Notes under the pieces: model-generated
Seen by the model: only the letters and a program-made list of their open reading frames with translations
What the model was told of the DNA's origin: nothing
The model's database searches: none
Translations under genes and position numbers: made by a program
Part shown: in pieces, positions 17,042 to 26,490 of the stretch
Layout of the letters: each line of letters starts with the position of its first letter
Position numbering within the stretch: position 1 is the first letter of the stretch
NCBI RefSeq assembly: GCF_002968295.1
Contig: NZ_CP134399.1
Span: forward strand, 1,860,001-1,924,000
DNA from: Mycobacterium sp. ITM-2016-00317
GTDB taxonomy: Bacteria > Actinomycetota > Actinomycetes > Mycobacteriales > Mycobacteriaceae
Length of the DNA: 64,000 nucleotides
Reading direction: 5' to 3'

Positions 17042-17905
17042 ATGGGCACGGTCAACGGCAGGGTAGAAGGCAAGGTGGTACTGGTCACCGGCGGCGCCCG
17101 CGGACAGGGCCGCCGGCACGCGGTGCGCCTGGCCGAGGAAGGCGCCGACATCATCCTGTTCGACATCTGTCAGGACATCGAGCACAACGTGTACCCGCTG
17201 TCCACGGAGCAGGACCTCGAGGAGGCCTGCCGGGAGGTCGAGAAGTCCGGGCACCGGGTGGTTTCCGCGGCCGTCGACGTCCGCGACCGGTTCGCGCTGG
17301 AGACTGCGCTGGCCTCCGCGGTCGCCGAACTCGGCAAGCTCGACGTCGTCGTCGCCAACGCCGGAATCTGCCCGCTGGGCGATCAACCGATCGGGGCGTT
17401 CGCCGACGCGTTCGACGTCGACTTCGTCGGCGTGGTCAACACCGTGCACAGCGCGCTGCGGTATCTCTCGGCCGGAGCGTCCATCGTGACGGTCGGGTCG
17501 GTGGCGGGCCTGCTCGCCGAGAAGGCCGGTCCCGGTTCGGCGATGGGGCCCCAGGGGGCCGGCGGCGCCGGATACAACCTCGCCAAACAGTTCATCGACC
17601 GCTACACCATGGCGCTGGCGGCGCAGCTGGCCCCGCTGTCGATCCGCGCCAACGTGGTGCACCCGACCAACGTCAACACCCCGATGCTGCACCACGAGGC
17701 GATGTACAAGATGTTCCGGCCCGATCTCGAGCACCCCGCACTCGACGACGCGCTGCTGACGTTCCCGATGATGCAGGGCATGCCGATCCCGTACGTCGAA
17801 CCGGAGGACATCTCGCACGCCGTCACCTACCTGGCCTCCGACGAATCGCGCTACGTCACCGGCGTGCAGCTCAAGGTCGATGCCGGCGCCAGCCTGAAGT
17901 TCTGA
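17042..17905 (+). CDS. Mycofactocin-coupled SDR family oxidoreductase
   Basis: 287 residues from the ATG at 17042; the long upstream open frame is a shadow of the ligase gene. Rossmann start V-T-G-G-A-R-G-Q-G-R-R-H-A, followed by an insertion after the D-I-C beta strand (about residues 43-60, Y-P-L-S-T-E-Q-D-L-E-E) that is characteristic of the mycofactocin-associated SDRs with non-exchangeable NAD. Catalytic Ser lies in T-V-G-S-V-A-G and Tyr/Lys in Y-N-L-A-K. Such enzymes oxidise secondary alcohols, e.g. carveol, passing electrons to mycofactocin. This fits a terpenoid-type substrate for the cluster but does not prove it. Confidence 0.92.
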   Translation: MGTVNGRVEGKVVLVTGGARGQGRRHAVRLAEEGADIILFDICQDIEHNVYPLSTEQDLEEACREVEKSGHRVVSAAVDVRDRFALETALASAVAELGKLDVVVANAGICPLGDQPIGAFADAFDVDFVGVVNTVHSALRYLSAGASIVTVGSVAGLLAEKAGPGSAMGPQGAGGAGYNLAKQFIDRYTMALAAQLAPLSIRANVVHPTNVNTPMLHHEAMYKMFRPDLEHPALDDALLTFPMMQGMPIPYVEPEDISHAVTYLASDESRYVTGVQLKVDAGASLKF

Positions 17906-17911
17906 ACATCG

Positions 17912-18916
17912 ATGAGATGGGGAATGCCCTGGCCGGGAACGCAACTCGCACAGCGGTGTGAGGAGGCCGGCGCGGCGGCGTTCTGCGCCGGGGAGTTCGC
18001 CGACGCCAACGCCTACGTCAGCGCCGCGGAGATGGCGCACGGCACGGCGCGGGCCAGGATCGGCCCCGGGATCGCCTATGCGTTCGCCAGGTCCCCGTTC
18101 GTGCACGCCGCGGCGGCGCGCCACCTCGACAAGATCGCGCCGGGCCGCGTCTTCCTCGGTCTGGGGGCCGGCACCGCGCGGATGAACCGCGACTGGTTCG
18201 GGGTCGACTCGACCCACCCGGCGCGGCGCATGACGGAACTCGTCACATGCGTCCGGGCCTTCCTCGCCGCCGAGAACGACGAGAAGGTCCGCTTCGACGG
18301 CGACTTCTACTCGATCGACGCGTATGTCAGGGCACCGGTGCTGGGGCCCATCGACGTCCCGATCCTGCTGGGAGCGTTCAACATCCACATGATCCGCGCT
18401 GCGGGCAGCGTCGCCGACGGGATCCTCGGCCACGGCCTGTTCACCGACCGCTGGTGGGACGAGGTGGTGGACCCGCAGCTGAACCTCGGGGCGCAGCGGG
18501 CGGGGCGTGACCCCGCCGGGCTTCTTCGCTGGGGCTGGGTCATCACCGCCGTCGACGACGAGAACCCCGCCCGGGCGATCCAGGACGCCAAACGCCAGAT
18601 CGCGTTCTACCTGACCGTCCGGACCTACGACGCGCTGGTCGAACTGCACGGCTGGCAGGACGAGGTCGCCGCGATCCGCGCGGACTTCGGCGCAGGCAAC
18701 GTGCGTGACCTCGGTGCCCACGTCAGCGATGAGATGCTGCACGCGATGGCCGTCTGCGGGGACACCGCGCAGGCCCGCGCCATGCTGTCGGCCCGCAGGT
18801 GCCTGCCCGATCTCGGATTCGCGTCCCCGCCAGGGTTTCTGGTGAGCCCCCGACGCCGCAGCTTCTACGGCGGGCAGATCGCCGGACTGTTCGCAGAGAT
18901 TGGAGCTGTGCTGTGA
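17912..18916 (+). CDS. LLM-class (F420-type) flavin-dependent oxidoreductase
   Basis: 334 residues. The luciferase-like barrel is shown by R-H-L-D-K-I-A-P-G-R-V-F-L-G-L-G-A-G near residue 70, the P-I-L-L-G-A-F-N segment near 150 and A-G-S-V-A-D-G-I-L-G near 165. Mycobacterial members mostly use F420. It begins 6 bp after the SDR stop (an in-frame ATG at 17924 is an alternative) and overlaps the AveC-like gene by GTGA, so all are one transcript. The reaction could be a ketone/alcohol or ene reduction on a ring intermediate; not determinable. Confidence 0.9.
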   Translation: MRWGMPWPGTQLAQRCEEAGAAAFCAGEFADANAYVSAAEMAHGTARARIGPGIAYAFARSPFVHAAAARHLDKIAPGRVFLGLGAGTARMNRDWFGVDSTHPARRMTELVTCVRAFLAAENDEKVRFDGDFYSIDAYVRAPVLGPIDVPILLGAFNIHMIRAAGSVADGILGHGLFTDRWWDEVVDPQLNLGAQRAGRDPAGLLRWGWVITAVDDENPARAIQDAKRQIAFYLTVRTYDALVELHGWQDEVAAIRADFGAGNVRDLGAHVSDEMLHAMAVCGDTAQARAMLSARRCLPDLGFASPPGFLVSPRRRSFYGGQIAGLFAEIGAVL

Positions 18917-19938
18917 CCGCAGAGCAGACCACCAGGCCGGAATCGGAGAACTTCGACCGGCTCTGGACCGGCGCCAAGGACTCGCCGCCGATCGTCTGGC
19001 TGGCCCGCCTCGGCGCGGTGTTCGTGGTCTTCCAGGCCTACGTGTACCTGCGCTGGATCTTCTCCGACGCGTTCACGCCGTCGCCGAACGGACCCGACGC
19101 GATCCCCGGCGCCACGATTGCCTGGATCCGGTTCTGGGAGATCGGCTGCCTGGTGCTGGGGGTCGGCCTGTTCTGGTTCATCATCGCCAAGATGCGCCGC
19201 GAGCGGCAGTTCCCCACGCTGGGCGTGTTCGTCTTCGCCTGGCTGCTGGCCGCCTGGCAGGACGTCGGCGTCAACGCCGTGCGTCCGGTGTTCGGGTACA
19301 GCGGCGGCTTCTTCAACATGGGCACCTGGGGGGAGTTCATCCCCGGCTGGGTGGAGAAGGGGCCCGAGAACCCGCAGCCGATCATCTACTTCCTGGCCAG
19401 CTACATCGTGCTGACCCCGCTGGCGATCATGGGCATCGACAAGCTCATCGAGACGGTCCGCAAGAGGTTCCCGCGGATCAACAAGGCCGGCGTGATCGCG
19501 TTCATGATCGCGTTGTTCTCCGTGCTGTGCATCGTGGCCGAACAGTTCTTCCACCGGATCGGCGCGTGGCACTACCTGCGGGTCAACGAGGACTGGGCGA
19601 TCTTCCCCGGGACCATGCACCAGTTCCCCCTCTACGAGGGGATCTTCTTCGGCGGCGTGGTCACCGTGCTGTCCATCGGCATCTACTGCTTCCGGGACGA
19701 CAACGCAATGATGCTCACCGACAGGGGAATCGAGCAGATCCGCCACACCCGGTGGCTGCCGGTCGTGCGCATCCTGGCGCTGACGGCGGTGTTCAACCTG
19801 ATCATGATGGTGTTCATGCTGGGCTTCAACTTCGTCAACCAGCACGCCGACGTCCAGCCGGCCGAGGACGTGCCCAGCTACGTGCACCACGGCATGTGCG
19901 GTATCGACCCCAATCCGCCCTGCCCGCCCCCGGCCTGA
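18913..19938 (+). CDS. AveC-like (spirocyclase family) integral membrane protein
   Basis: 341 residues from a GTG overlapping the LLM stop. Six to seven hydrophobic segments are visible, for example at about residues 30-50, 73-97, 105-125, 158-180, 200-220, 245-262 and 283-310. Conserved polar patches lie between them (E-Q-F-F-H-R-I-G-A-W-H-Y; F-P-G-T-M-H-Q-F-P-L-Y-E-G). This matches the AveC/MeiC family; AveC shapes the spiroketal of avermectin and MeiC has spirocyclase activity on meilingmycin. In mycobacteria the family occurs inside CoA-type catabolic clusters, and no role there is known to me. It is flanked without gaps by an oxidoreductase and a CoA ligase. Confidence 0.85.
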   Translation: MTAEQTTRPESENFDRLWTGAKDSPPIVWLARLGAVFVVFQAYVYLRWIFSDAFTPSPNGPDAIPGATIAWIRFWEIGCLVLGVGLFWFIIAKMRRERQFPTLGVFVFAWLLAAWQDVGVNAVRPVFGYSGGFFNMGTWGEFIPGWVEKGPENPQPIIYFLASYIVLTPLAIMGIDKLIETVRKRFPRINKAGVIAFMIALFSVLCIVAEQFFHRIGAWHYLRVNEDWAIFPGTMHQFPLYEGIFFGGVVTVLSIGIYCFRDDNAMMLTDRGIEQIRHTRWLPVVRILALTAVFNLIMMVFMLGFNFVNQHADVQPAEDVPSYVHHGMCGIDPNPPCPPPA

Positions 19939-19940
19939 CC

Positions 19941-21470
19941 GTGCAGATCCGCCGATGGGCCGACACGGGACGCCCCGCGCTCGTCATGTACCCGGCCGGC
20001 ACGCGAATCAGCTTCGGCGAGCTGGAATCCCGGGCGAACCGCGTCGCCCGGCACTTCCGCGCCGCGGGTCTGCGCGAGGGCGACGTGGTGGCCGTGCTGA
20101 TGGAGAACAACGAGCATCTGCTCGCGATCCTGTGGGGCGCCCGGCGGGCTGGGCTCTACTACGCGACGATCAACACCCACCTGACGCCGGAGGAGACCGC
20201 CTACATCATCGACGACTGCGGCGCCGAGGCCGTCGTCGGTTCGGCCGCGCTGCAGACGCTGTGCGCCGCGGTGGAGCCGCACCTGCCGCGCGGGTTGCCC
20301 GGGCTACGGCTGATCGCCGACGCCGACCTCGACGGGTGGCAGCGCTACCCGGAATGCGTGGCCGGGTGCCCCGACAGCCCGCTGCCCGATGAGCGGGAGG
20401 GCGACCTGCTGCAGTACTCGTCGGGAACCACGGGCAAGCCCAAGGGAATTCGCCGCCCGCTGCCGCATCGCTCGCCGGACGAGGCCGGGGTGATGCTCGC
20501 GCCGCTGCTCGGTGCCGTCGGCATCGACGAGCAGGCCGTGTATCTGACCCCGGCGCCGCTGTACCACACGGCTCCGTCGTTCTGGTCGATGTCGGCGCAG
20601 GCACTCGGCGCCACGGTGGTGCTCATGGACAGGTTCACCCCCGAGGGTGCGCTGGAGGCCATCCAGATCCACGGTGTCACCCACGGGCAGTTCGTCCCGA
20701 CCATGTTCGTGCGGATGCTGAAGCTGCCCACCGCCACCCGCACGGCCTACGACGTCTCCACGCTGCGCCGGGTGGTGCACGCCGCGGCACCGTGTCCGCG
20801 CGACATCAAGCGCCAGATGATCGAGTGGTGGGGCCCGATCGTCGACGAGTTCTACGGCGCCTCCGAAGGCGTCGGGGTGTCGTTCATCAGCGCCGAGGAA
20901 TGGCTCACTCACCCCGGCTCGGTGGGACGCCCGCTGGTCGGAGCCGCGCACATCGTCGATGAGGACGGCCGGGAACTGCCGCCGGGAACAGCCGGTGACA
21001 TCTACTTCGAAGGTGCGGGCACGTTCTCGTACCTCAACGACGAAGCCAAGACCGCCGCGGCGCACAACGACCGCGGCTGGGTCAGCGTCGGGGACATCGG
21101 CTACCTCGACGCCGACGGCTACCTGTACCTGACCGACCGCAGGCACCACATCATCATCTCCGGCGGCGTCAACATCTACCCGCAGGAGGCCGAGGATCTG
21201 TTGATCAGCCATCCGCGCGTGCTGGACGCGGCGGTGTTCGGAATTCCCGACGAGGCCATGGGGCAGTCGGTGACGGCCGTGGTGCAGACGGTCGATCCGG
21301 CGGACGCGACCGACGCGCTCGCCGGCGAACTTCTCGATTGGCTGCGCGCACGCCTGGCCCACTACAAATGCCCGCGATCGCTGTCGTTCACCGCCGAACT
21401 GCCGCGCACCGCGGTCGGCAAGTTGGACAAGCGGGATCTCGCCGCGCGCCACGCCGCCGACCGGCGCTGA
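19941..21470 (+). CDS. Acyl-CoA synthetase (AMP-forming, FadD-type)
   Basis: 509 residues from the GTG at 19941, 2 bp after the AveC-like stop; the large upstream open frame only shadows that gene. AMP motif Y-S-S-G-T-T-G-K-P-K-G near residue 160, Y-G-A-S-E-G near 308, G-D-I-G-Y-L-D-A-D-G-Y-L-Y-L-T-D-R near 385, C-terminal R-T-A-V-G-K-L-D-K-R. It closes the plus-strand half of the catabolic cluster and pairs in motif style with the ligase at 2849. Confidence 0.93.
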   Translation: MQIRRWADTGRPALVMYPAGTRISFGELESRANRVARHFRAAGLREGDVVAVLMENNEHLLAILWGARRAGLYYATINTHLTPEETAYIIDDCGAEAVVGSAALQTLCAAVEPHLPRGLPGLRLIADADLDGWQRYPECVAGCPDSPLPDEREGDLLQYSSGTTGKPKGIRRPLPHRSPDEAGVMLAPLLGAVGIDEQAVYLTPAPLYHTAPSFWSMSAQALGATVVLMDRFTPEGALEAIQIHGVTHGQFVPTMFVRMLKLPTATRTAYDVSTLRRVVHAAAPCPRDIKRQMIEWWGPIVDEFYGASEGVGVSFISAEEWLTHPGSVGRPLVGAAHIVDEDGRELPPGTAGDIYFEGAGTFSYLNDEAKTAAAHNDRGWVSVGDIGYLDADGYLYLTDRRHHIIISGGVNIYPQEAEDLLISHPRVLDAAVFGIPDEAMGQSVTAVVQTVDPADATDALAGELLDWLRARLAHYKCPRSLSFTAELPRTAVGKLDKRDLAARHAADRR

Positions 21471-21495
21471 AGCCGCAGGTCAACCTGTGAATTGC

Positions 21496-21539
21496 CTGTC
21501 AAGCACCGATTGACAGCCGATGGTTTGACGGACTAGATG
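21496..21539 (+). promoter_or_regulatory. Inverted repeat and likely sigma-A type promoter before mmpL
   Basis: A perfect 7-bp inverted repeat CTGTCAA-7-TTGACAG (21496-21516) overlaps a consensus -35 hexamer TTGACA (21510-21515). It is followed after 18 bp by a TAGATG -10-like hexamer (21534-21539). The start codon chosen for mmpL is about 77 bp downstream. A repressor on the inverted repeat would block the -35 element. Confidence 0.5.
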
Positions 21540-21616
21540 TATGACACGCGGCACGCGATGTGTCACGCGCACGGCATCGGGGCGGGCGCCCGGGCGGCCT
21601 GATCGGGGGCGAGGGA

Positions 21617-24442
21617 ATGGCAGCTGCCGGGCGGTCCCGGATCGCCAGGATCATCCGTCTGCTCGCGGTGCCGGTCGTGCTCGGTTGGGTGCTACTGACG
21701 GTCTTCAGCAATGTGGCGGTGCCGTCGCTGGAAGAGGTCGGGGAAGCCCACACCGTGGGGCTGAGCGCCCACGACGCGCCGTCGATGGTGTCGATGAAGC
21801 GGATCGGCGCCGATTTCGAGGAGTTCGACTCCGATAGCAGCGCGATGGTCGTGCTGGAAGGTGAGCAGCCGCTCGGCGGCGCGGCCCACCGCTACTACGA
21901 CGAGCTGATCCGTGCGCTGGAAGCCGACACGGAACACGTCCAGCACGTCGCCGACTTCTGGGGCGATCCGCTCACCGCCTCCGGCGCGCAGAGCACCGAC
22001 GGCAAGGCCGCCTATGTGCAGGTCTACCTGCAGGGCAATCAGGGTGAGCCGCGCGCCAACGAATCCGTTGCGGCGGTGCGGGACATCGTCGATTCGACGC
22101 CCGCGCCGCAGGGACTCAAGGCGTTCGTGACCGGCGGGGCGCCGCTGGTCGCCGATCAGCACAGCGCCGGGGACAAGAGCATCCTCCGCGTCACGCTGAT
22201 CACGATCGGCGTGATCGCCGCGATGCTGCTGCTGGTCTACCGCTCGATCGCCACCATGGTGCTGATCCTGCTGATGGTGTTCGTCGAACTCGGAGCTGCC
22301 CGCGGCGTGGTGGCCGCGCTGGCGCACTACGAGTTCATCGGGCTGTCGACGTTCGCGGTCAACCTACTGACCCTGATGGTGATCGCCGCGGGCACCGACT
22401 ACGCGATCTTCACCGTCGGCCGCTACCAGGAGGCCCGCGGCGCCGGTGACGACCCGGAGGCGGCGTACTACACGATGTTCGGCGGCACGGCGCATGTCGT
22501 GCTGGGCTCGGGACTGACGATCGCCGGTGCGATGCTGTGCCTGAGCTTCACCCGGCTCCCGTACTTCCAGACGATGGGTGTGCCGTGCGCGGTGGGCACG
22601 CTGGTCGCGGTGTTCGCGGCACTGACCCTCGGCCCGGCGGTCATCGCGATCGGCACCCGCTTCGGACTGTTCGAACCCAAGCGGGCCATCAGTTCCCGCG
22701 GGTGGCGTCGCATCGGCACCTCGGTGGTGCGCTGGCCCGGGCCGGTGCTGGCCGCGACGCTGGCCCTGGCGCTCATCGGCCTGGTCGCCCTGCCGGGCTA
22801 CAAGACGAACTACGACGCCCGGGACTACCTTCCCGAGGACGTCCCGGCCAACGTCGGATACGCCGTCGCCGACCGGCATTTCGGCTCGGCGCGGATGAAC
22901 CCGGAACTGCTGATGGTCGAAAGCGACCACGATCTGCGCAACCCGGCGGACTTCCTCGTCATCGACAAGATCGCCAAGGCGATCTTCCGGGTGCCCGGCG
23001 TGTCCCGGGTGCAGACGATGACCCGCCCCGACGGCAAGCCGATCAAACACACCACCATCCCGTTCCAGATGAGCATGCAGGGCACCACGCAACGGCTCAA
23101 CGAGAAGTACATGCAGGACCGGATGGCCGACATGCTGGTGCAGGCCGACGAGCTGCAGACCACCATCGACACGATGACCCGGATGTCGGCGCTGATGCAG
23201 CAGATGTCGGAGACCACCCATCAGTTGGTGCAGAAGACGAAGGCGACCGCGGTCGACATCGCCGAGATCCGGGACAGGCTCGCCGATTTCGACGACTTCT
23301 TCCGGCCGGTCCGCAACTACTTCTACTGGGAGCCGCACTGCTACGACATCCCGGTGTGCTGGGCGCTGCGTTCGGTGTTCGACACCCTCGACGGCATCAA
23401 CCCGCTGACCGACGACATCCAGGAGCTGGTACCCGAGCTCGAGCGGCTCGATTCGCTGTTGCCGCAACTGGTCGCGTTGCTGCCGAGTCAGATCGAGACG
23501 ATGAAGAACATGCAGGCGATGATGCTGACGATGCGTCAGAGCCAGAAGGGCATGCAGGACCAGACGGCCGCGCAGCAGGACGACGCGAACGCGATGGGCG
23601 ACGCGTTCGACGATTCGATGAACGACGACACGTTCTATCTGCCGCCGGAGGCGTTCGACAACGCCGACTTCAAACGCGGCATGGAGAACTTCCTGTCCCC
23701 GGACGGCAAGTCGGTGCGCTTCATCATCGGTCACGAGGGTGACCCGGCCACGATCGAGGGCATCTCGCGCGTGGTGCCGATCAAGACCGCGGCCAAGGAA
23801 GCGATCAAGGGCACCCCGCTGGAAGGGTCGACGGTGTACCTGGCCGGCACCGCCGCCACCTACAAGGACATGCGCGACGGTGCCTTCTACGACCTGTTGA
23901 TCGCCGGGATCGCCGCTGTCACTTTGATTTTCGCCATCATGCTGATCATCACCCGCAGCATCGTCGCGGCGGCGACGATCGTCGGCACCGTCCTGGTGTC
24001 ACTGGGGGCGTCGTTCGGGCTGTCGGTGCTCGTGTGGCAGCACATCCTGGGCCTCGAACTGCACTGGATGGTGTTGCCGATGTCGGTGATCCTGTTGTTG
24101 GCGGTCGGGTCGGACTACAACCTGCTGCTCGTGTCGCGGTTCAAGGAGGAACTGCCCGGCGGGTTGAAGACCGGGATCATCCGCGCCATGGCTGGAACCG
24201 GGTCGGTGGTGACGTCGGCCGGTCTGGTGTTCGCGTTCACGATGGCGTCGTTCGCGTTCAGCGACCTGCTCGTGATGGCGCAGGTGGGCACCACCATCGC
24301 CCTCGGGCTGCTGTTCGACACGCTGATCGTGCGGTCGTTCATGACGCCGGCGGTGGCGGCCCTGCTGGGGCGGTGGTTCTGGTGGCCGCAGCGGGTGCGC
24401 AGCCAGGCCTCGCAGCGCCGGTTGGCCCGGATCAGGAGCTGA
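21617..24442 (+). CDS. MmpL family RND transporter (MmpL4/5-like)
   Basis: 941 residues from the ATG at 21617, preceded by a GGGGCGAGGG ribosome site; an in-frame GTG at 21560 is the alternative. One N-terminal helix, then five helices at about 190-380 with the proton-relay segment G-T-D-Y-A-I-F. A periplasmic domain with a Met/Gln-rich coiled coil follows (about 480-690, including the C-Y-D-I-P-V-C cysteine pair). A second helix bundle carries G-S-D-Y-N-L-L-L. The coiled coil is typical of MmpL4/MmpL5 siderophore- and drug-export types. No mmpS partner is adjacent. The stop overlaps the convergent HAD gene by 11 bp. Confidence 0.95.
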   Translation: MAAAGRSRIARIIRLLAVPVVLGWVLLTVFSNVAVPSLEEVGEAHTVGLSAHDAPSMVSMKRIGADFEEFDSDSSAMVVLEGEQPLGGAAHRYYDELIRALEADTEHVQHVADFWGDPLTASGAQSTDGKAAYVQVYLQGNQGEPRANESVAAVRDIVDSTPAPQGLKAFVTGGAPLVADQHSAGDKSILRVTLITIGVIAAMLLLVYRSIATMVLILLMVFVELGAARGVVAALAHYEFIGLSTFAVNLLTLMVIAAGTDYAIFTVGRYQEARGAGDDPEAAYYTMFGGTAHVVLGSGLTIAGAMLCLSFTRLPYFQTMGVPCAVGTLVAVFAALTLGPAVIAIGTRFGLFEPKRAISSRGWRRIGTSVVRWPGPVLAATLALALIGLVALPGYKTNYDARDYLPEDVPANVGYAVADRHFGSARMNPELLMVESDHDLRNPADFLVIDKIAKAIFRVPGVSRVQTMTRPDGKPIKHTTIPFQMSMQGTTQRLNEKYMQDRMADMLVQADELQTTIDTMTRMSALMQQMSETTHQLVQKTKATAVDIAEIRDRLADFDDFFRPVRNYFYWEPHCYDIPVCWALRSVFDTLDGINPLTDDIQELVPELERLDSLLPQLVALLPSQIETMKNMQAMMLTMRQSQKGMQDQTAAQQDDANAMGDAFDDSMNDDTFYLPPEAFDNADFKRGMENFLSPDGKSVRFIIGHEGDPATIEGISRVVPIKTAAKEAIKGTPLEGSTVYLAGTAATYKDMRDGAFYDLLIAGIAAVTLIFAIMLIITRSIVAAATIVGTVLVSLGASFGLSVLVWQHILGLELHWMVLPMSVILLLAVGSDYNLLLVSRFKEELPGGLKTGIIRAMAGTGSVVTSAGLVFAFTMASFAFSDLLVMAQVGTTIALGLLFDTLIVRSFMTPAVAALLGRWFWWPQRVRSQASQRRLARIRS

Positions 24443-25154
24443 TCCGGCGCGCCAGCTCGCCGATCACGGTCGACTCGATCTTGGCCAGCAACTCTTCGGG
24501 GTTCTCGAAGACGTCCTTCGCGCCGGCCTCGCGCAGTTCACCGCGGGACACCCCGCCGCTCAGCACCGCGATGGACGGTACCCCGGCGCGTCCGGCGGCT
24601 TCGCAGTCCCACACCGCGTCGCCGAGGAACACCGCGTCGTCGGCGGTGACACCGGCCCGGTCCAGCGCGACGTGCACGATGTCGGGCTTCGGTTTGGCGG
24701 TGTCGACGTCTTCGGACGACGTCACCGCCGCCACCACGTCATCACTGTCCAGAACCTCACGCAGCAAGCGCAATTCGTCCTCGGGCGCCGAGGTCGCGAA
24801 CACGACCTGCAGTCCCAGCTCGGCCACCCGGCGCAGGAGGTCGCGCGCGCCGGGCAGGGGAGTGAGCAGGCCGGAGGTCTCCCGGTAGAAGTCGCTGTGG
24901 CGAGCTTTGAGCCTGTCCAGCACGTCCTCGTCAACGTCGCCGGCCAGGGTCCGCATCAGCGTGGTGCCGTCCATGCCGATACACCGATGGATGCGCCAGC
25001 CCTCGACTGGGATGTCCTCGGTGTCGAACGCACGCAACCAGGCGCTCACGTGCAGATAGACCGAATCCACCAGCGTTCCGTCGATGTCGAAAAGGACGGC
25101 AGGCGCGGCTGTTTCGTTACTGGTCTGAGCACGGTCGTTCATGGGTCGTGGCAT
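24432..25154 (-). CDS. HAD-superfamily hydrolase (beta-phosphoglucomutase/phosphatase-like)
   Basis: 240 residues. Motif I is [10 protein letters not shown] with both aspartates, motif II A-T-S-A-P-E, motif III K-P-K-P-D-I and motif IV G-D-A-V-W-D. A helical cap lies between motifs I and II. It dephosphorylates a small molecule, unknown which. The ATG at 25154 is preceded by TCGGGG; a second ATG at 25142 is possible. The start overlaps the tail of the upstream exported-protein gene by up to 38 bp. Confidence 0.9.
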   Translation of the reverse strand: MPRPMNDRAQTSNETAAPAVLFDIDGTLVDSVYLHVSAWLRAFDTEDIPVEGWRIHRCIGMDGTTLMRTLAGDVDEDVLDRLKARHSDFYRETSGLLTPLPGARDLLRRVAELGLQVVFATSAPEDELRLLREVLDSDDVVAAVTSSEDVDTAKPKPDIVHVALDRAGVTADDAVFLGDAVWDCEAAGRAGVPSIAVLSGGVSRGELREAGAKDVFENPEELLAKIESTVIGELARRISS

Positions 25155-26272
25155 TACCCCGAGCGTCCCGGCTCAAACTCGGGGCACGGCTACCCGGCGC
25201 TGCTGTCGTTCGGCTGTCGGGAGCCGACTCTTCGGCCGCGGCACCGCGCTCGGCGGTGTCGCCTCCGGACGGGGCCTCGGATTCCCCGGTCTCCCCGTCG
25301 TCGGCGGCCGAGGCCGGCGCCACCGGATCGGCGGGGTCATCGGCGTCCTCGGGGTCTCCCGAGTCGTCCGGGTCCCCGGAGTCCGACGGAGGGTCTCGAG
25401 GTTCCCGGTCGGGGGCGTTCCCGTCGGCGGGGGCCCGGCCGTCGTCCGGTGGGGACCCGGACGGAGACGGTGCGGTGGTCGGCTTCTCGGCGCCTCCCGG
25501 GACTTCGGGCAGCCGCACGGGCGCCGCACCCATGTTCGGGATGTCGGTTGCTCCCGCGCCGGAGTCGGCCGGTGCGGAGATGGTGTCGCCGATCCGCTGC
25601 AGCGAGTCGACCAGATGCGCGACCGGGCCGGTGAGCTCACCGGCGACCGGAGTGGTGGCCTGCGGGCTCAGCAGGCCGGCGGGTGTCGCCGACGCCGTCG
25701 ACGCGCCCGTTGAGGAAACCGTCGACGATCCGCGCCGGGATGTTGGTCAGGGCGCCGAACGCACCGACGGCGTCGAGTCGGAGCAGCGCTTTGACGACGT
25801 CGAGCACCGCGGAACCGGTGGCGAGTGCGCCGCCGGCGACCGGCAGGGCGAGCCGGACGATCAGACCGGCGGCGGTACGGAACGGCTCGCCGGAGCCGGC
25901 GACCCTGACCAGGTTGACCACGGGGACGGTGACGGAACGGGCCACCGCCTCGGCGATCGCCAGCGGGTCACCACTGCGCACCGCGGCGACGACGTCGGCG
26001 AACGCGGCCCTCTGGTTGTCCGCGACCGCCGTGACGATCGGCAAAGGTGCGGCCAGGTATTCGCCGAAGCGGTCGCCGGCGTTGTCCAGCGAGCGCATCA
26101 GCATCTGCGGGTAGTAGTCCAGCGGGTTGGGAGCGGCGGCGACGTCGACGGCCGAGTTGGTTATCGGGACGTCGGCGAAGGCCGGACCCGGATCGACGGG
26201 GGCGAATGCGATCACGCCCACGCCGACGAGAGCAACCCCGGTCGTCACCCACGGGCGAATCGAACTCGCCAT
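25117..26272 (-). pseudogene. Exported mycobacterial protein with FLNG motif and proline/acidic tail, one frameshift
   Basis: From the ATG at 26272 a signal-like segment (P-W-V-T-T-G-V-A-L-V-G-V-G-V-I-A-F-A-P) is followed by a helical domain ending in N-I-P-A-R-I-V-D-G-F-L-N-G. Near 25681-25683 one extra base in a G run (plus strand) shifts the frame and gives a stop at about residue 211. In the next frame the protein continues sensibly (A-G-L-L-S-P-Q-A-T-T-P-V-A-G-E-L) into a long Pro/Asp/Ser-rich tail ending at 25117. The continuing composition and codon usage suggest a recent shift or sequencing error. The N-x-P-A...F-L-N-G motif recurs in the iron-box gene at 49631. Function unknown, presumably cell envelope. 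Confidence 0.7.
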
Positions 26273-26490
26273 CGCGCACCCCCAGCTGTCGATCGCCGGG
26301 AGCCGCGGCCGGGCAGCTGCCACTGGCGATCGGTCCCTAAAACTAACTCAACCGCAGGTCACTGCGTAAGTGTTGACGGCATGTCGTCACAGTGGCCCGG
26401 CGTGTCGGCGCGACATCGGATGCGGCGGGCTAGGTCAGCTCCGGTTGGGTAACCTTCGCCAATGACTGTCGCATCGATCAGGGGGATCCG

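Noticed and set aside
18900..19940. N-terminal extension of the third CoA ligase (frame open from 18900)
   Set aside because: It reads the AveC-like gene out of frame; the GTG at 19941 directly after the AveC-like stop is the natural start.
2657..21616. KstR/KstR2 cholesterol-regulon operators in the catabolic cluster
   Set aside because: I looked for TNNAACNNGTTNNA-type sites in the intergenic gaps and found none; the recurring motif is different.
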